This document shows, one piece after another, positions 6,191 to 14,358 of a DNA stretch of 29,527 nt. The stretch comes from a virus: IMG/VR virus record IMGVR_UViG_3300025543_000138, positions 1-29,527 of that record. One strand, given 5' to 3'. Under the pieces are notes generated by a model that saw nothing but the letters and a program-made list of their open reading frames with translations, had not been told where the DNA came from and searched no databases. Position 1 is the stretch's first letter, and every line of letters begins with the position of its first letter. A program made the translations under genes and the position numbers.

Positions 6191-8416
6191 TTAAGTTGTT
6201 TCAAAATCCATAACACTTGCAATACCCCCCATAGTAGATGTAGCATTAAAACCTATTGCTACAACATCCCCTTGTAAAAATGATGTATCAGAATCTGTAA
6301 GGTTAAATATAACATTTCCAGTATTTCCTGAACCTGTTGATGTAACAAAACTTCCATCATATTCTAAAACCGTACTATTTTTATATATTCTCATTTTAAC
6401 TTGTAAACCTGATGACCAAGTTGTAGCCAAACTTCTTACTATAACAGTTTTCAAAAAACAATTTGAAGCCATAATTAAATCTGTCCAATATTGATAATTC
6501 CAAGAAGTCCAACTGATGTTTCTACCAGTCATACTATTTGGACTATTACTTCTAAATTGATAATAGTTTGATGTACTATTTGTTGAATGATTAGAACAAA
6601 AATGATATGATTTAATTTGAGAACCACCACCACCACTTGGTGTAGCAATCCAAGATAAAGTTCCAGTTGCGTTTGATTCAAGTATTTGATTAGCTACATT
6701 AGGTAAAGTATTTGGTAGTTGCAATGTATAACTACTACCTCCCGAGTGAACACCCCCTTTAATACCTACATAGTGTGTTGATGCTTCACAATATAATTTA
6801 AGTAAACCTTGATTTGTGTTATCACCTAATATACCAACGGTTGAAACAACAGATAATTTATCAGCAGGTGTAGTAGTTCCTATACCTACATTACTTGTAT
6901 CTGAATCAATCGTTAATAAAGCGTTAGTTAATTGTGCTGTATCAACTTCTTGGACAGTTGAATACTTATTGGCAACTATCCATTTTTTACTACTTACACC
7001 ATAAGGTACTCCTGTAAACCAATTTTCATCTGCAACTGTGTTGTAATGATACATTCCTTGACCTCTAGTAACGGATTGTCCTGCTTCTAGTAAGATTGAT
7101 GCAGGAGAATAACCCTCTGCTACAGAATGTGTAAACTTGGCAGCATAACTACTGCTTTGACTTGCAACCTCTAACTTAACATTAGGACTCGTAGTCCCTA
7201 TACCTACGTTGCCATTAGTATCTACCCTTACTTTTTCAACATTATTTGTAGTAATTACTATAGGGTGGTCTGTCCTTGTACCAAGAAAAAGATTAGAAGC
7301 GTTTTCATTAGACCACATCTGACCTGTAACACTATCTGTTTTTGTTATAATACCACCATAATCTCCACCACTTTCTGACTGAATTGTAAGTAGTTTTCCA
7401 GAACCAAAGTTTGTAGGTGCATTAGTTCCAATTCCCACATTATTTCCATTATCAAATATAATACTATCTATTAATGTGTTTGAATCCCATTTTGACAAAT
7501 AATTATCTGTACCAGTTGATGTAAAAGATATTTTAGCGTTGTTGTTAGTAATATCTGTTGCTTGTTGAGTAGTAATACCCACTTTAAGCGTGTTTGCTGC
7601 TATTTCGTTTGCTTGACTTGTAGTAATTCCAACTTTAGCGTTGTTATTAGTAATGTCCGTTGCTTGTTGTGATGTTATTCCTACTTTAGCAGTATTTGCT
7701 GCTACACTACTATTTGCAGAAACTCTTGCATCGGTATAGTATAAATTAGTTGCACCCTCACTTACATCATCAGTATCAAGAACAACTGTACCAGTTTGAC
7801 CATTAACTGAATCAACTGCACCACCAGCAGCAACAGTAGTAAAAGTAAAACTTCCACTACCATTAGTTGTTAATACTTGACCATTTGATCCATCAGAACC
7901 TACATCATCTAATTCAAGCAATCCTAAAGAAACTGCACCCGTTAAAGAATTTACGCTATTTACCGTATTAACTTGCGCACCAGCTTCAATACCATTTAAC
8001 TTTGTACTTGAAACACTATCAAAAGATATTTTAGCGTTGTTATTTGTTATATCAGTTGCTTGGCTTGTAGTTATTCCAACCTTTGCAGTATTTAAAGTAA
8101 CTGCACTATTTGCTGCTACCCTTGCATCTGTAAAATATAAATTTGTACCCTCTGCTATATTAGTACTTGTAAGCACAACAACCCCAGTTTGTCCGTTTAC
8201 ACTATCTACTGCACCAGTTGGTAAACCAACTACTGTTGCATTTGTTAAATCTAAAGTTCCAGTAAAACTTGCTGATGATGTACCTATACTTAAAGTTGAT
8301 GCGTTGCCTAAACCATCTGTTAAGTTTTTTTCTACTGCACCTATTACACCATTATCAGATGTTTTTATTAACCCCTCGTAAGTATCAGATATTTTAGTAT
8401 TAAATAAAGTTGCCAT
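6191..8416 (-). CDS. Tail fibre / receptor-binding protein with internal repeats
   Basis: This 741-residue protein is the likely host-recognition fibre. The N-terminus (1-70) should attach to the tail. Next come repeats rich in Thr/Asn/Val: DSVNGQTGVVVL and DSVNGQTGTVVL; LYFTDARVAANSAV and LYYTDARVSANSSV; and four copies of a unit like KVGITTSQATDITNNNA. The central part has three VGIGTxxP segments, a pattern typical of beta-structured trimeric fibres. After GGGGSQ (about residue 597) comes a distinct C-terminal domain of about 140 residues, rich in Trp, Tyr and Ser, probably the receptor-binding tip. I see no intramolecular chaperone (S74) end. It is the second largest protein in the genome. 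Confidence 0.85.
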   Translation of the reverse strand: MATLFNTKISDTYEGLIKTSDNGVIGAVEKNLTDGLGNASTLSIGTSSASFTGTLDLTNATVVGLPTGAVDSVNGQTGVVVLTSTNIAEGTNLYFTDARVAANSAVTLNTAKVGITTSQATDITNNNAKISFDSVSSTKLNGIEAGAQVNTVNSVNSLTGAVSLGLLELDDVGSDGSNGQVLTTNGSGSFTFTTVAAGGAVDSVNGQTGTVVLDTDDVSEGATNLYYTDARVSANSSVAANTAKVGITSQQATDITNNNAKVGITTSQANEIAANTLKVGITTQQATDITNNNAKISFTSTGTDNYLSKWDSNTLIDSIIFDNGNNVGIGTNAPTNFGSGKLLTIQSESGGDYGGIITKTDSVTGQMWSNENASNLFLGTRTDHPIVITTNNVEKVRVDTNGNVGIGTTSPNVKLEVASQSSSYAAKFTHSVAEGYSPASILLEAGQSVTRGQGMYHYNTVADENWFTGVPYGVSSKKWIVANKYSTVQEVDTAQLTNALLTIDSDTSNVGIGTTTPADKLSVVSTVGILGDNTNQGLLKLYCEASTHYVGIKGGVHSGGSSYTLQLPNTLPNVANQILESNATGTLSWIATPSGGGGSQIKSYHFCSNHSTNSTSNYYQFRSNSPNSMTGRNISWTSWNYQYWTDLIMASNCFLKTVIVRSLATTWSSGLQVKMRIYKNSTVLEYDGSFVTSTGSGNTGNVIFNLTDSDTSFLQGDVVAIGFNATSTMGGIASVMDFETT

Positions 8417-8417
8417 A

Positions 8418-8498
8418 CTATTTCTTGTTTTTTATTTTTATCCTTTTTAAAAAGGTTTTTAGTTTTTCTATGTTTGCTTTTTTTGGTTTATAAATCAT
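8418..8498 (-). CDS. Possible tiny basic peptide gene (26 aa)
   Basis: A 26-codon frame starts with ATG at 8498, sharing ATGA with the stop of the adaptor gene, and ends one base before the fibre start. The peptide is extremely basic (Lys-rich, YKPKKANIEKLKTFLKRIK). The exact coupling on both sides argues for translation, but the length makes it uncertain. The same DNA holds a CCTTTTTAAAAAGG palindrome, so it may instead be a spacer. Confidence 0.35.
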   Translation of the reverse strand: MIYKPKKANIEKLKTFLKRIKIKNKK

Positions 8499-9001
8499 AG
8501 TACCCACCCATTAAAAGTTGCATCATTACTTGGGTATATATCATCATTTATATTACTTGTGTATTCGGGATATGTAGTTTGGTTAAAACTCATAAAGTCA
8601 ATAAATCTTCTACTATACCATTCAGCGTTTGTTCTTGCTTTTTCTACTAAAAAATCTATTTCGTTTTTATCAACTGATTGTGCATTTTCTGATGTATGCT
8701 TAAATACTCCACCATTCTTTATTTGATACGCTGCAAAAGGCATATAGTTAGATTGTGCATACCATATTAACATTGGTGCTATATAATCATCTAAAACTGT
8801 TTTCCATCGTGCATTAGCTGGTAAATCAATATTAGGTATTGCAGTAGTTAAACCATCGTACATTTTAGTTCCCATTATTTGCTGCACATCTATTTCTTGT
8901 GCAATCTTAATAAACTGAATAAAACGATCAGTATCTACTGAACCAGAAAGTATCGAGTTACGTATTAAATCTGTTCTATTTATAAATAAAGTTGTAGCCA
9001 T
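8495..9001 (-). CDS. Head-tail adaptor-like protein (DUF6712-like)
   Basis: This 168-residue protein is probably a head completion or head-tail connector. It lies directly after the portal gene (six bases apart) and is mostly helical. Features include an N-terminal LFINRTDLIRNSIL, IAQEIDVQQIMGTKMYDGL, then LDDYIAPMLIWYAQSNYMPFA. That pattern is recalled from DUF6712 proteins, which occur beside portals in Bacteroidetes phages. The C-terminus is Asn/Asp-rich with Tyr-Pro turns (YPEYTSNINDDIYPS). Confidence 0.75.
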   Translation of the reverse strand: MATTLFINRTDLIRNSILSGSVDTDRFIQFIKIAQEIDVQQIMGTKMYDGLTTAIPNIDLPANARWKTVLDDYIAPMLIWYAQSNYMPFAAYQIKNGGVFKHTSENAQSVDKNEIDFLVEKARTNAEWYSRRFIDFMSFNQTTYPEYTSNINDDIYPSNDATFNGWVL

Positions 9002-9007
9002 ATTTTT

Positions 9008-10996
9008 TTATTTTGGATATGCACCCTCGTTAGGCATATTAATTGGTGCTATTTCTGATTCTCTTGTACCTGCTGGTTTAATATTGTATTTAGCAGGTAT
9101 TTCTCTTGTTCTTTTATAGTCATCTAAATTTTCAGATGGTTCTGTTGTTGCTTTCATTCTATACAAAACCCTATTCCATTTATGTCTACAGTAAATTCCC
9201 CCCTTAAATCTGAACAAACTATAATTCTGACCTTTATGTCCAAAATCATTATTTACACCCCTAAAACTTGCTTCGTCTATATCTTCTTTTCTGTATATAA
9301 TACCATCATTTGACAAACGCATCATATTCTTACAAAAGGTTCTTGACTGATTCCCATCTTTCATTGGTTTAGTTGATCCTACAACATATTTATATCTAAT
9401 TTTATAATATTCACTATCTAAATAGCTTTCAGCACTACCATTGTTTTTAGATGTAATTTCATCATATAACCTTGTAAATAAACTTTTTTTCTTTTTTATA
9501 CATATTCTTGCCCAATCTTCATCACTAATATCATTATCAGTACTTAATTCATCTACCAATTCCCATTCATCACCAGCTTTTTCACCTTGTAAATGTTTTA
9601 AAATAGATTCACCCATTTCATCAGATAAAAAAGGTTCTTTTTCCATTTTAACATCATCGTGTGTTTCGCAAGGCATATAATAAACTACACCATCTACTTC
9701 GTGCTGGTGATAACCACCACAACCGATTTCTTCTGCTACCTTTATTGCTTCTTCTTTAGTTTCGTATGCTTGTTTACCATCAATTTGTTTTAGGCTAAAT
9801 CTTCTTTTTTCAACTCCCGTTTCTTCTTCAATAGTTTCATCATCTTGTACTGACTTATCTACATCTGTAAATTCTAATGGTTGTAAGGTTGTAAAGTATA
9901 GGTTTAAAGCAATATCATTGTATGCAAGTATTTGGTCAAAGCAATCAATTAAAAGTTCTTGAAACGGTCTTATAACGGTGTTATCCATAAGTAAGGATGC
10001 AGTCTTTATTTCTTCTGCATTGTTACCTAAACCACTTCCATCTTTTATACCTAATAACATAGGTGATACAATACGATGGGCTACCATTATTTTTTGTGTA
10101 GATTCTTCACTTAAAAATTGGTATTGGTTATGTGCATCACTTAATTGTACTGGTGTTATTTCTGCTTGACTTTCTTTATTGTCATTAAAAGCCAATATGA
10201 ATTTTCCTGCGTTGCTTGTACCACTAAACTTTTGTGCTATTTTCTTTTCTATTAATTGTCTTTCTTGTTGGTTAGGTGTGCCGTTGTTGAAATTAATAAG
10301 CATTGATGGTGCAAGACCATTCATTATGTTGTTAAGGTGGTAATTAGATACTTCTTCTTCCAACTCTGCATATTGTAACCCACCTTGATAATCTACTGGA
10401 CTGTAATAATAGAAACCACTTTTATATGGTTTTATGTAGTAAATTTCTATACCCTCTTTAGACATTCCAAAAGCTGGTATTCTTAAAGGTTCATCAGTAC
10501 GTTTTATATTTGCCCAATCATCAAAATAAAAATATGCTGGTATTTCACCATTTTCATCACATTTTTCAGCACGTAATGTTTCAATAGGTATGTGTTCTAA
10601 CTGAACAATTTTACTACGATCTTTAGAATAAATTACTTGTATTGCAGCATTACCCATTAACTTTAAATCGTAACATACTTTTCTAACTACATCTTTTTTA
10701 AACAATGCAATCATTTGCGCATATTCATTAGGTTTTCTGTTACTGTCAGTAGCATTTAATCCTTTTCCATAAATAGCTTGACTAATGCCATTAATAGCAG
10801 CATTATTAGTAGGTGAACCATTGTATCTATCTATTAAGTATTGAAAATAATTGTTATCTGCACCATATTCTATCCAATCTTCACCATTAACTTCTTTAAT
10901 TTCTGGACTTGTGTAAGTACTTAAATTAACAAAGCCAAATTCTGAAACCTTTGATGCTTTTGTAAATTGTCCTTTACTATTTCTTTGTCTTTTCAT
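9008..10996 (-). CDS. Portal protein with C-terminal extension
   Basis: This 662-residue protein should form the dodecameric portal through which DNA enters and leaves the capsid. Residues about 40-400 carry the portal core: a DNNYFQYLIDRYNGSPTNNA entry segment, YDLKLMGNAAIQVIY, and VAHRIVSPMLLGI followed by GLGNNAEE, typical of SPP1/HK97-type portals. Beyond the core come an insert around 410-445 with GCGGYHQHE and MPCETH (a Cys/His cluster that could bind metal), an acidic stretch, and a domain at about 530-615 (RYKYVVG, SRTFCKNMM, YRKEDID, FKGGIYCRHKW). The last resembles the end of minor head proteins. The start overlaps the previous stop (ATGA). Confidence 0.85.
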   Translation of the reverse strand: MKRQRNSKGQFTKASKVSEFGFVNLSTYTSPEIKEVNGEDWIEYGADNNYFQYLIDRYNGSPTNNAAINGISQAIYGKGLNATDSNRKPNEYAQMIALFKKDVVRKVCYDLKLMGNAAIQVIYSKDRSKIVQLEHIPIETLRAEKCDENGEIPAYFYFDDWANIKRTDEPLRIPAFGMSKEGIEIYYIKPYKSGFYYYSPVDYQGGLQYAELEEEVSNYHLNNIMNGLAPSMLINFNNGTPNQQERQLIEKKIAQKFSGTSNAGKFILAFNDNKESQAEITPVQLSDAHNQYQFLSEESTQKIMVAHRIVSPMLLGIKDGSGLGNNAEEIKTASLLMDNTVIRPFQELLIDCFDQILAYNDIALNLYFTTLQPLEFTDVDKSVQDDETIEEETGVEKRRFSLKQIDGKQAYETKEEAIKVAEEIGCGGYHQHEVDGVVYYMPCETHDDVKMEKEPFLSDEMGESILKHLQGEKAGDEWELVDELSTDNDISDEDWARICIKKKKSLFTRLYDEITSKNNGSAESYLDSEYYKIRYKYVVGSTKPMKDGNQSRTFCKNMMRLSNDGIIYRKEDIDEASFRGVNNDFGHKGQNYSLFRFKGGIYCRHKWNRVLYRMKATTEPSENLDDYKRTREIPAKYNIKPAGTRESEIAPINMPNEGAYPK

Positions 10997-11421
10997 ATTA
11001 CTATATAAGTATTATTATAACCATTGTAGGTTGTATATTGCCCTTTATTTAAGTTATAATAGTCATTATTATTTTGGTCTATATCTTGATCTGTACAGAA
11101 AATTCTATCTTTATAAATAATTCCATCACTTGCATCATCTACATTCCAAAGCGTTGTATCGTTTTCCCATAACTTAACATTTGTATTCCAAAAACTATTT
11201 GCAGTTTCTAATGTTACATCGTAAAAATGATTTTCTACTAATATAGGGTTAAATATATTTGTAAATGTTAAATAATTACCTACTTGTGTAGCACCATTAA
11301 TTTGATATGTTTTTACTACGTTTGTACTATCATCACGTATAGACATAATAAAATCTGTTAAGTAATCTCTGGGTATTACTGATAACGATTGTGCAGTTGC
11401 ACTTGTGGTTAATATAATCAT
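10993..11421 (-). CDS. Uncharacterised structural-type protein before the portal
   Basis: This 142-residue protein is coupled by ATGA to the portal gene. It is beta-rich and Asn/Asp/Tyr-rich. A mid segment WNTNVKLWENDTTLWNVD and a late DRIFCTDQDIDQNNNDYYN stand out, and the tail has repeated Tyr-Asn (YNLNKGQYTTYNGYNNTY). It is not recognised, though the place suggests a head or connector component. I chose the ATG at 11421; a TTG one codon upstream is the alternative. The late-promoter-like motif ends four bases before this ATG, and a terminator lies further upstream, so it starts a transcription unit. Confidence 0.7.
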   Translation of the reverse strand: MIILTTSATAQSLSVIPRDYLTDFIMSIRDDSTNVVKTYQINGATQVGNYLTFTNIFNPILVENHFYDVTLETANSFWNTNVKLWENDTTLWNVDDASDGIIYKDRIFCTDQDIDQNNNDYYNLNKGQYTTYNGYNNTYIVI

Positions 11422-11425
11422 CAAC

Positions 11426-11435
11426 TATATAACGT
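11426..11435 (-). promoter_or_regulatory. ACGTTATATA motif, candidate phage late promoter (copy 1)
   Basis: ACGTTATATA on the minus strand lies four bases before the ATG at 11421 and 33 bases after the T-run of the terminator at 11469-11496. It is one of five copies of CGTTATATA, all in front of packaging or structural genes. Confidence 0.6.
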
Positions 11436-11468
11436 AATTAATTAACTAATTTGTAGAAATTATATTGT

Positions 11469-11496
11469 AAAAAAAAAGCACCCTATAAAGGATGCT
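11469..11496 (-). terminator. Intrinsic terminator after the tail-tube gene
   Basis: On the minus strand, AGCATCC pairs with GGGTGCT (one U-G pair) around a short A/T loop (496-477), followed by nine or more T. It lies just downstream of the stop codon at 11520 and upstream of the motif that precedes the next unit. Confidence 0.88.
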
Positions 11497-11519
11497 TAAT
11501 TTATTAACTAAAATTAAAA

Positions 11520-12041
11520 CTATGCAGTTGGATCAATTTGTGTTGCATCTGGTGTTACTGCTGCATCTAAAAAGTAAGGTGCAGTTTCTTCCATACCCTC
11601 AAAAACCATAGTAAACCCCGATAAATCACCAGCAGCTGAACCGCTGACAACTGTACCACCCGTACATTCCATTCCATTTTCAAACCCACACAAGAAGCTA
11701 TTACCGTAATAATCTTCAACTACAATATATGGTCTTGCTACTGCAAGTGTTTGTAGTTCTGCTTGTGTTTTTGCATCTAAATAAGTTAGCGTTAAGTTTA
11801 AAGTTTGTGTGTAAAATGTAGTTCCATTTTCTCTACTACTTGTTACAGTAGTTTCTAAAGATGAATTACCTTTTACATCAAATTCAAACCACGTTGGGCT
11901 ACCAGTTAATGTAGCTTCTTTAGTTGTACTATCTACTGTTACTGCAGTTATACCACCGTAATCAGCAAAATATACTCTTTTAATACCACCAAACGCTGAT
12001 TTGCAAGGTATTTTTCTTCCAGTTGTTAATAAACAAGACAT
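11520..12041 (-). CDS. Probable major tail tube protein
   Basis: This 173-residue, beta-rich protein is flanked by its own terminator on each side and sits right after the major capsid gene, as expected for a highly expressed structural protein. Features are SCLLTTGRKIPCKSAFGGIK at the N-terminus, VYFADYGG, then alternating strands (TFYTQTLNLTLTYLD) and FENGMECTGGTVVSGSAAGD, a layout I associate with tail tube proteins of Bacteroidetes siphophages. I chose the ATG at 12041; a longer frame starts within the terminator stem and needs TTG. Tail terminator, tape measure and chaperone lie far upstream, so this gene is separated from the rest of the tail module. Confidence 0.7.
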   Translation of the reverse strand: MSCLLTTGRKIPCKSAFGGIKRVYFADYGGITAVTVDSTTKEATLTGSPTWFEFDVKGNSSLETTVTSSRENGTTFYTQTLNLTLTYLDAKTQAELQTLAVARPYIVVEDYYGNSFLCGFENGMECTGGTVVSGSAAGDLSGFTMVFEGMEETAPYFLDAAVTPDATQIDPTA

Positions 12042-12056
12042 ATATATATTTTTTTT

Positions 12057-12090
12057 AAAAAAAAAGGGCAAGTAGATGACCTACCTACCC
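12057..12090 (-). terminator. Strong terminator between capsid and tail tube genes
   Basis: On the minus strand, GGGTAGGTAG pairs along all ten positions with CTACTTGCCC (two G-U pairs) around a GTCAT loop (12090-12066). Nine T follow (12065-12057). Only 15 bases separate the T-run from the ATG of the tail tube gene, and no promoter motif is evident between them. Confidence 0.92.
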
Positions 12091-12111
12091 TAATTTATTG
12101 GTTAATTAATT

Positions 12112-13092
12112 TTAAGCGTATTCTACTAAATCAGATGCAATTCCAAATTGTACTGCTGATGTAAAACGCATTACCATTCTAACGTTGTTTGAAGCATCTA
12201 AATCTGCCATATCCAATACTTTAATAGAATTTGTATCGTTTAACAATCCCGTTCCAAAGTATAAGTTAGAACGTTGTGCTGCATACATTTTGTTTGCACT
12301 CATTCCTGGACATACAAAAATCTTAACTCCATTTACTGTTAAACTCCCGTTGTTCCACCATTGTGTTCCCATATTGTTTACACCATTTGCACCAAGACCT
12401 GCTGCTGCGAAACCTCCTAATGCTTGTACGTAGAATTTAGCTGCTGCTGATCCTATGTATAGGAATAAATCTTCTTTTCCATAAAGTGCTGCTGGAATAG
12501 CATCTACTACTTTAGACATTTCAGCAATAATGTTTGTTGCACTTAATCCACCACCTACTGCTGCTACTTGCTGACCTGCTGGTATATCACCTGCTGCTGC
12601 TGAAGCTGCAATTAGTTTTTCAAACCCATCAAATGAATTGTTAGTACCTGCTGCAGTATCACCTTGCCAAATACAAAATTCTGTATTCTGGGCAACTTCG
12701 GCTGCTACGTGTGCAATCATAAAGTCTGCGAATTTAGGTGGTAATGTTTGACCTAAACCATATCCCATTTGTTGTGCTTCCCAATCGTTCACAAAGTCAT
12801 ACTTACATAACTGTAGGTTCACTTGTAATTCTACTGGTTGTATAATTCTTTCAGTTAGTGTTACAGTTGATGTAGGTGTAAAATCACAACTTGCTGCACT
12901 TACTACTGCACTTGTTGCTAATTTCTTTAATACTTCTTTGTAAGCAATATTTGCTTTTACCGTTAAACCACCATCATCAATAGTTGATGCAGATAGTAAA
13001 GCTGCTGCAATATACTCACCAGCAAATTCACCAGCGTAAGTTGTAGTGATATTTACAGTAGTTGCAAGATTTGTTTTTCTTAAATTTGCCAT
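12112..13092 (-). CDS. Major capsid protein
   Basis: This 326-residue protein is the likely main shell subunit with an HK97-type fold. It is rich in Ala, Gly, Asn and Thr, unlike its Lys-rich neighbours, as is usual for capsid proteins. Segments that fit are the N-terminal arm (1-50), VELQVNLQLCKYDFVNDWEA (a spine/E-loop strand), FADFMIAHVAAEVAQ (long helix), then NGVKIFVCPGMSANKMYAAQ and NLYFGTGLLNDTN near the end. It directly follows the scaffold-like gene (seven bases) and is closed by a very strong terminator. There is no fused protease or scaffold. Confidence 0.88.
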   Translation of the reverse strand: MANLRKTNLATTVNITTTYAGEFAGEYIAAALLSASTIDDGGLTVKANIAYKEVLKKLATSAVVSAASCDFTPTSTVTLTERIIQPVELQVNLQLCKYDFVNDWEAQQMGYGLGQTLPPKFADFMIAHVAAEVAQNTEFCIWQGDTAAGTNNSFDGFEKLIAASAAAGDIPAGQQVAAVGGGLSATNIIAEMSKVVDAIPAALYGKEDLFLYIGSAAAKFYVQALGGFAAAGLGANGVNNMGTQWWNNGSLTVNGVKIFVCPGMSANKMYAAQRSNLYFGTGLLNDTNSIKVLDMADLDASNNVRMVMRFTSAVQFGIASDLVEYA

Positions 13093-13099
13093 TTTTATT

Positions 13100-13705
13100 T
13101 TATTTATTTAATTTATTTAATACTCTATCTAATGTTGTTGCGAATTTTCCACTTCCAAACTCTACTTTAGTTTTGTTAGATTTTGGTGCTGAATTTCTTG
13201 TAATTGGTTTTCTTGCTGCAGATAAATCTTCTTTTTTCTTATCTTCTACTTTTTCTTCTTCTTTGTCATCCATTAAAGAAGCGTATTGTTTTTTAAGTTC
13301 TTCAATTTCAGATTTTACTTCCTCAATAACTGGTGCAATAACCTCAACTACTGCTTCAACTATTGCTTCAACTTCTGATGCTACTTCTTCGGGTACTTCC
13401 GTTTCAATAGTTTCTTCTTCTAAATCTTCAGTAGTTTCTTCTTCTTTAGCAGGTACACCATCAGATACATCCCTTACATCTGCAATAATACCTTCTTCTT
13501 CTACGATCAATAGCCTACCATCATCAAGGATATATTCCCCTACTGGCATTGCTACTTTTTCATCATCGGTAACGATAAATACTTCGTTGCCTTTTTCTAA
13601 TGATTCAGTTGTGATAACTGTACCATTTTCTAACTTCATTTCTTCAAGGTTTACCTCGATGTTTAGAAGCGTTTTTATGTCATTTAACATTTTGGTTGCT
13701 TTCAT
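13100..13705 (-). CDS. Scaffold-like acidic protein
   Basis: A very acidic 201-residue protein immediately before the major capsid gene, the usual place for a scaffold. The first 75 residues form a small beta-rich domain (NGTVITTESLEKG, VAMPVGEYILDDGRLLIV). Next comes a Glu/Val-rich helical stretch (about 85-150, EAIVEAVVEVIAPVIEE) suggesting a coiled coil. The end is basic (RKPITRNSAPKSNKTK), which would bind the acidic inner face of the capsid. The start is the ATG at 13705, six bases after a CGTTATATA motif. Function is inferred from position and composition. Confidence 0.75.
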   Translation of the reverse strand: MKATKMLNDIKTLLNIEVNLEEMKLENGTVITTESLEKGNEVFIVTDDEKVAMPVGEYILDDGRLLIVEEEGIIADVRDVSDGVPAKEEETTEDLEEETIETEVPEEVASEVEAIVEAVVEVIAPVIEEVKSEIEELKKQYASLMDDKEEEKVEDKKKEDLSAARKPITRNSAPKSNKTKVEFGSGKFATTLDRVLNKLNK

Positions 13706-13711
13706 AATACT

Positions 13712-13720
13712 TATATAACG
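13712..13720 (-). promoter_or_regulatory. CGTTATATA motif, candidate phage late promoter (copy 2)
   Basis: The motif lies six bases before the scaffold start at 13705. An AAACGCAAAA box sits 14 bases upstream of it (13735-13744), exactly as at the protease copy. The preceding gap to 13745 holds no gene. Confidence 0.6.
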
Positions 13721-13744
13721 ATTTTTAATTTATTTTTTGCGTTT

Positions 13745-13906
13745 TCAGTCTGTTCTTGTTATTACTCCTATGCCTTGTGCCCTCATAGAACCATCACAAC
13801 AGTCAATAGAATATGTATTGGTATCCCAACATAAACAGGCACGTGATGAACCAGTAGGTGATGTTCTACTTGGTATAAAGATTTTATTTTTGTTGTTTCT
13901 TTGCAT
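13745..13906 (-). CDS. Small Cys-containing phage protein (53 aa)
   Basis: A 53-residue protein with FIPSRTSPTGSSRACLCWD, then YSIDCCDGS and QGIGVITR. Four Cys in two pairs (CxC and CC) suggest a metal site or disulphides. I recall short proteins of this kind near capsid genes in uncultured marine phages, without known function. The ATG at 13906 overlaps the previous stop codon (TAATG), and the gene ends 24 bases before the late motif of the scaffold. It is Ser/Arg-rich, unlike its acidic neighbours. Confidence 0.65.
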   Translation of the reverse strand: MQRNNKNKIFIPSRTSPTGSSRACLCWDTNTYSIDCCDGSMRAQGIGVITRTD

Positions 13907-14331
13907 TAAGACCAATCCCTAAATTGCATTTCATTTTTTGTATATTCTTCATCTGAAACTTTCATATCCATTAACAATATCATATGCTCATCCCATCTAT
14001 CATAAACATCGTTTACATCAACACCTAATTCTTCTGCTCTTGTTTTAATTTCGTTTAACGTATCTACATCTTGTGATACATCTTCAAATCTAAAAACTGC
14101 ACTTGCATTATGTTTGTATTCATCATTTAATGTCATCCAAGCTTGTCTGTATTCTTCAAATTTTTCTTCGTGCCATTCATAAGCTAAATAAGATAATAAC
14201 CCACCTTGATCTTCTATTGAATCATAATCGTACTGTAATTGGTCAATCAATCCTAAAGCTACTTTATGTGCTTTTAAATCTACCTTTTTATTAGGCATTT
14301 TATCATATACTTTTTCTAATCTACTTTTCAT
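13906..14331 (-). CDS. Tandem paralogue B near the protease (uncharacterised)
   Basis: This 141-residue acidic, helical protein is related to the gene just upstream (14359-14781). Shared features are an N-terminal EKVYDKMPNKKVDLKAHK, a middle WHEEKFEEYRQ, and RAEELGVDVNDVYDRWDEH near the end. The family is not recognised; high charge and predicted helices suggest an internal head or tail-assembly factor. It lies between the prohead protease and the scaffold. Its ATG at 14331 follows a 27-base A/T spacer, and it is coupled to the next gene by TAATG. Confidence 0.75.
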   Translation of the reverse strand: MKSRLEKVYDKMPNKKVDLKAHKVALGLIDQLQYDYDSIEDQGGLLSYLAYEWHEEKFEEYRQAWMTLNDEYKHNASAVFRFEDVSQDVDTLNEIKTRAEELGVDVNDVYDRWDEHMILLMDMKVSDEEYTKNEMQFRDWS

Positions 14332-14358
14332 TTTTTTATTTATTTATTATTTTTTTTA

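Noticed and set aside
8037-8381. Plus-strand open frame opposite the tail fibre
   Set aside because: It mirrors the repetitive, stop-poor fibre sequence; no plus-strand gene is supported anywhere in the window.
10996-11012. ACTTATATA before the portal start as a sixth late motif
   Set aside because: It differs from CGTTATATA at two positions, lies inside the preceding gene, and the portal gene is already coupled by ATGA.
13062-13718. 218-codon open frame on the plus strand opposite the scaffold gene
   Set aside because: It lies fully opposite scaffold and capsid sequence, consists of long Ser/Thr runs that mirror the Glu/Val-rich scaffold, and has no leader or neighbour on that strand.
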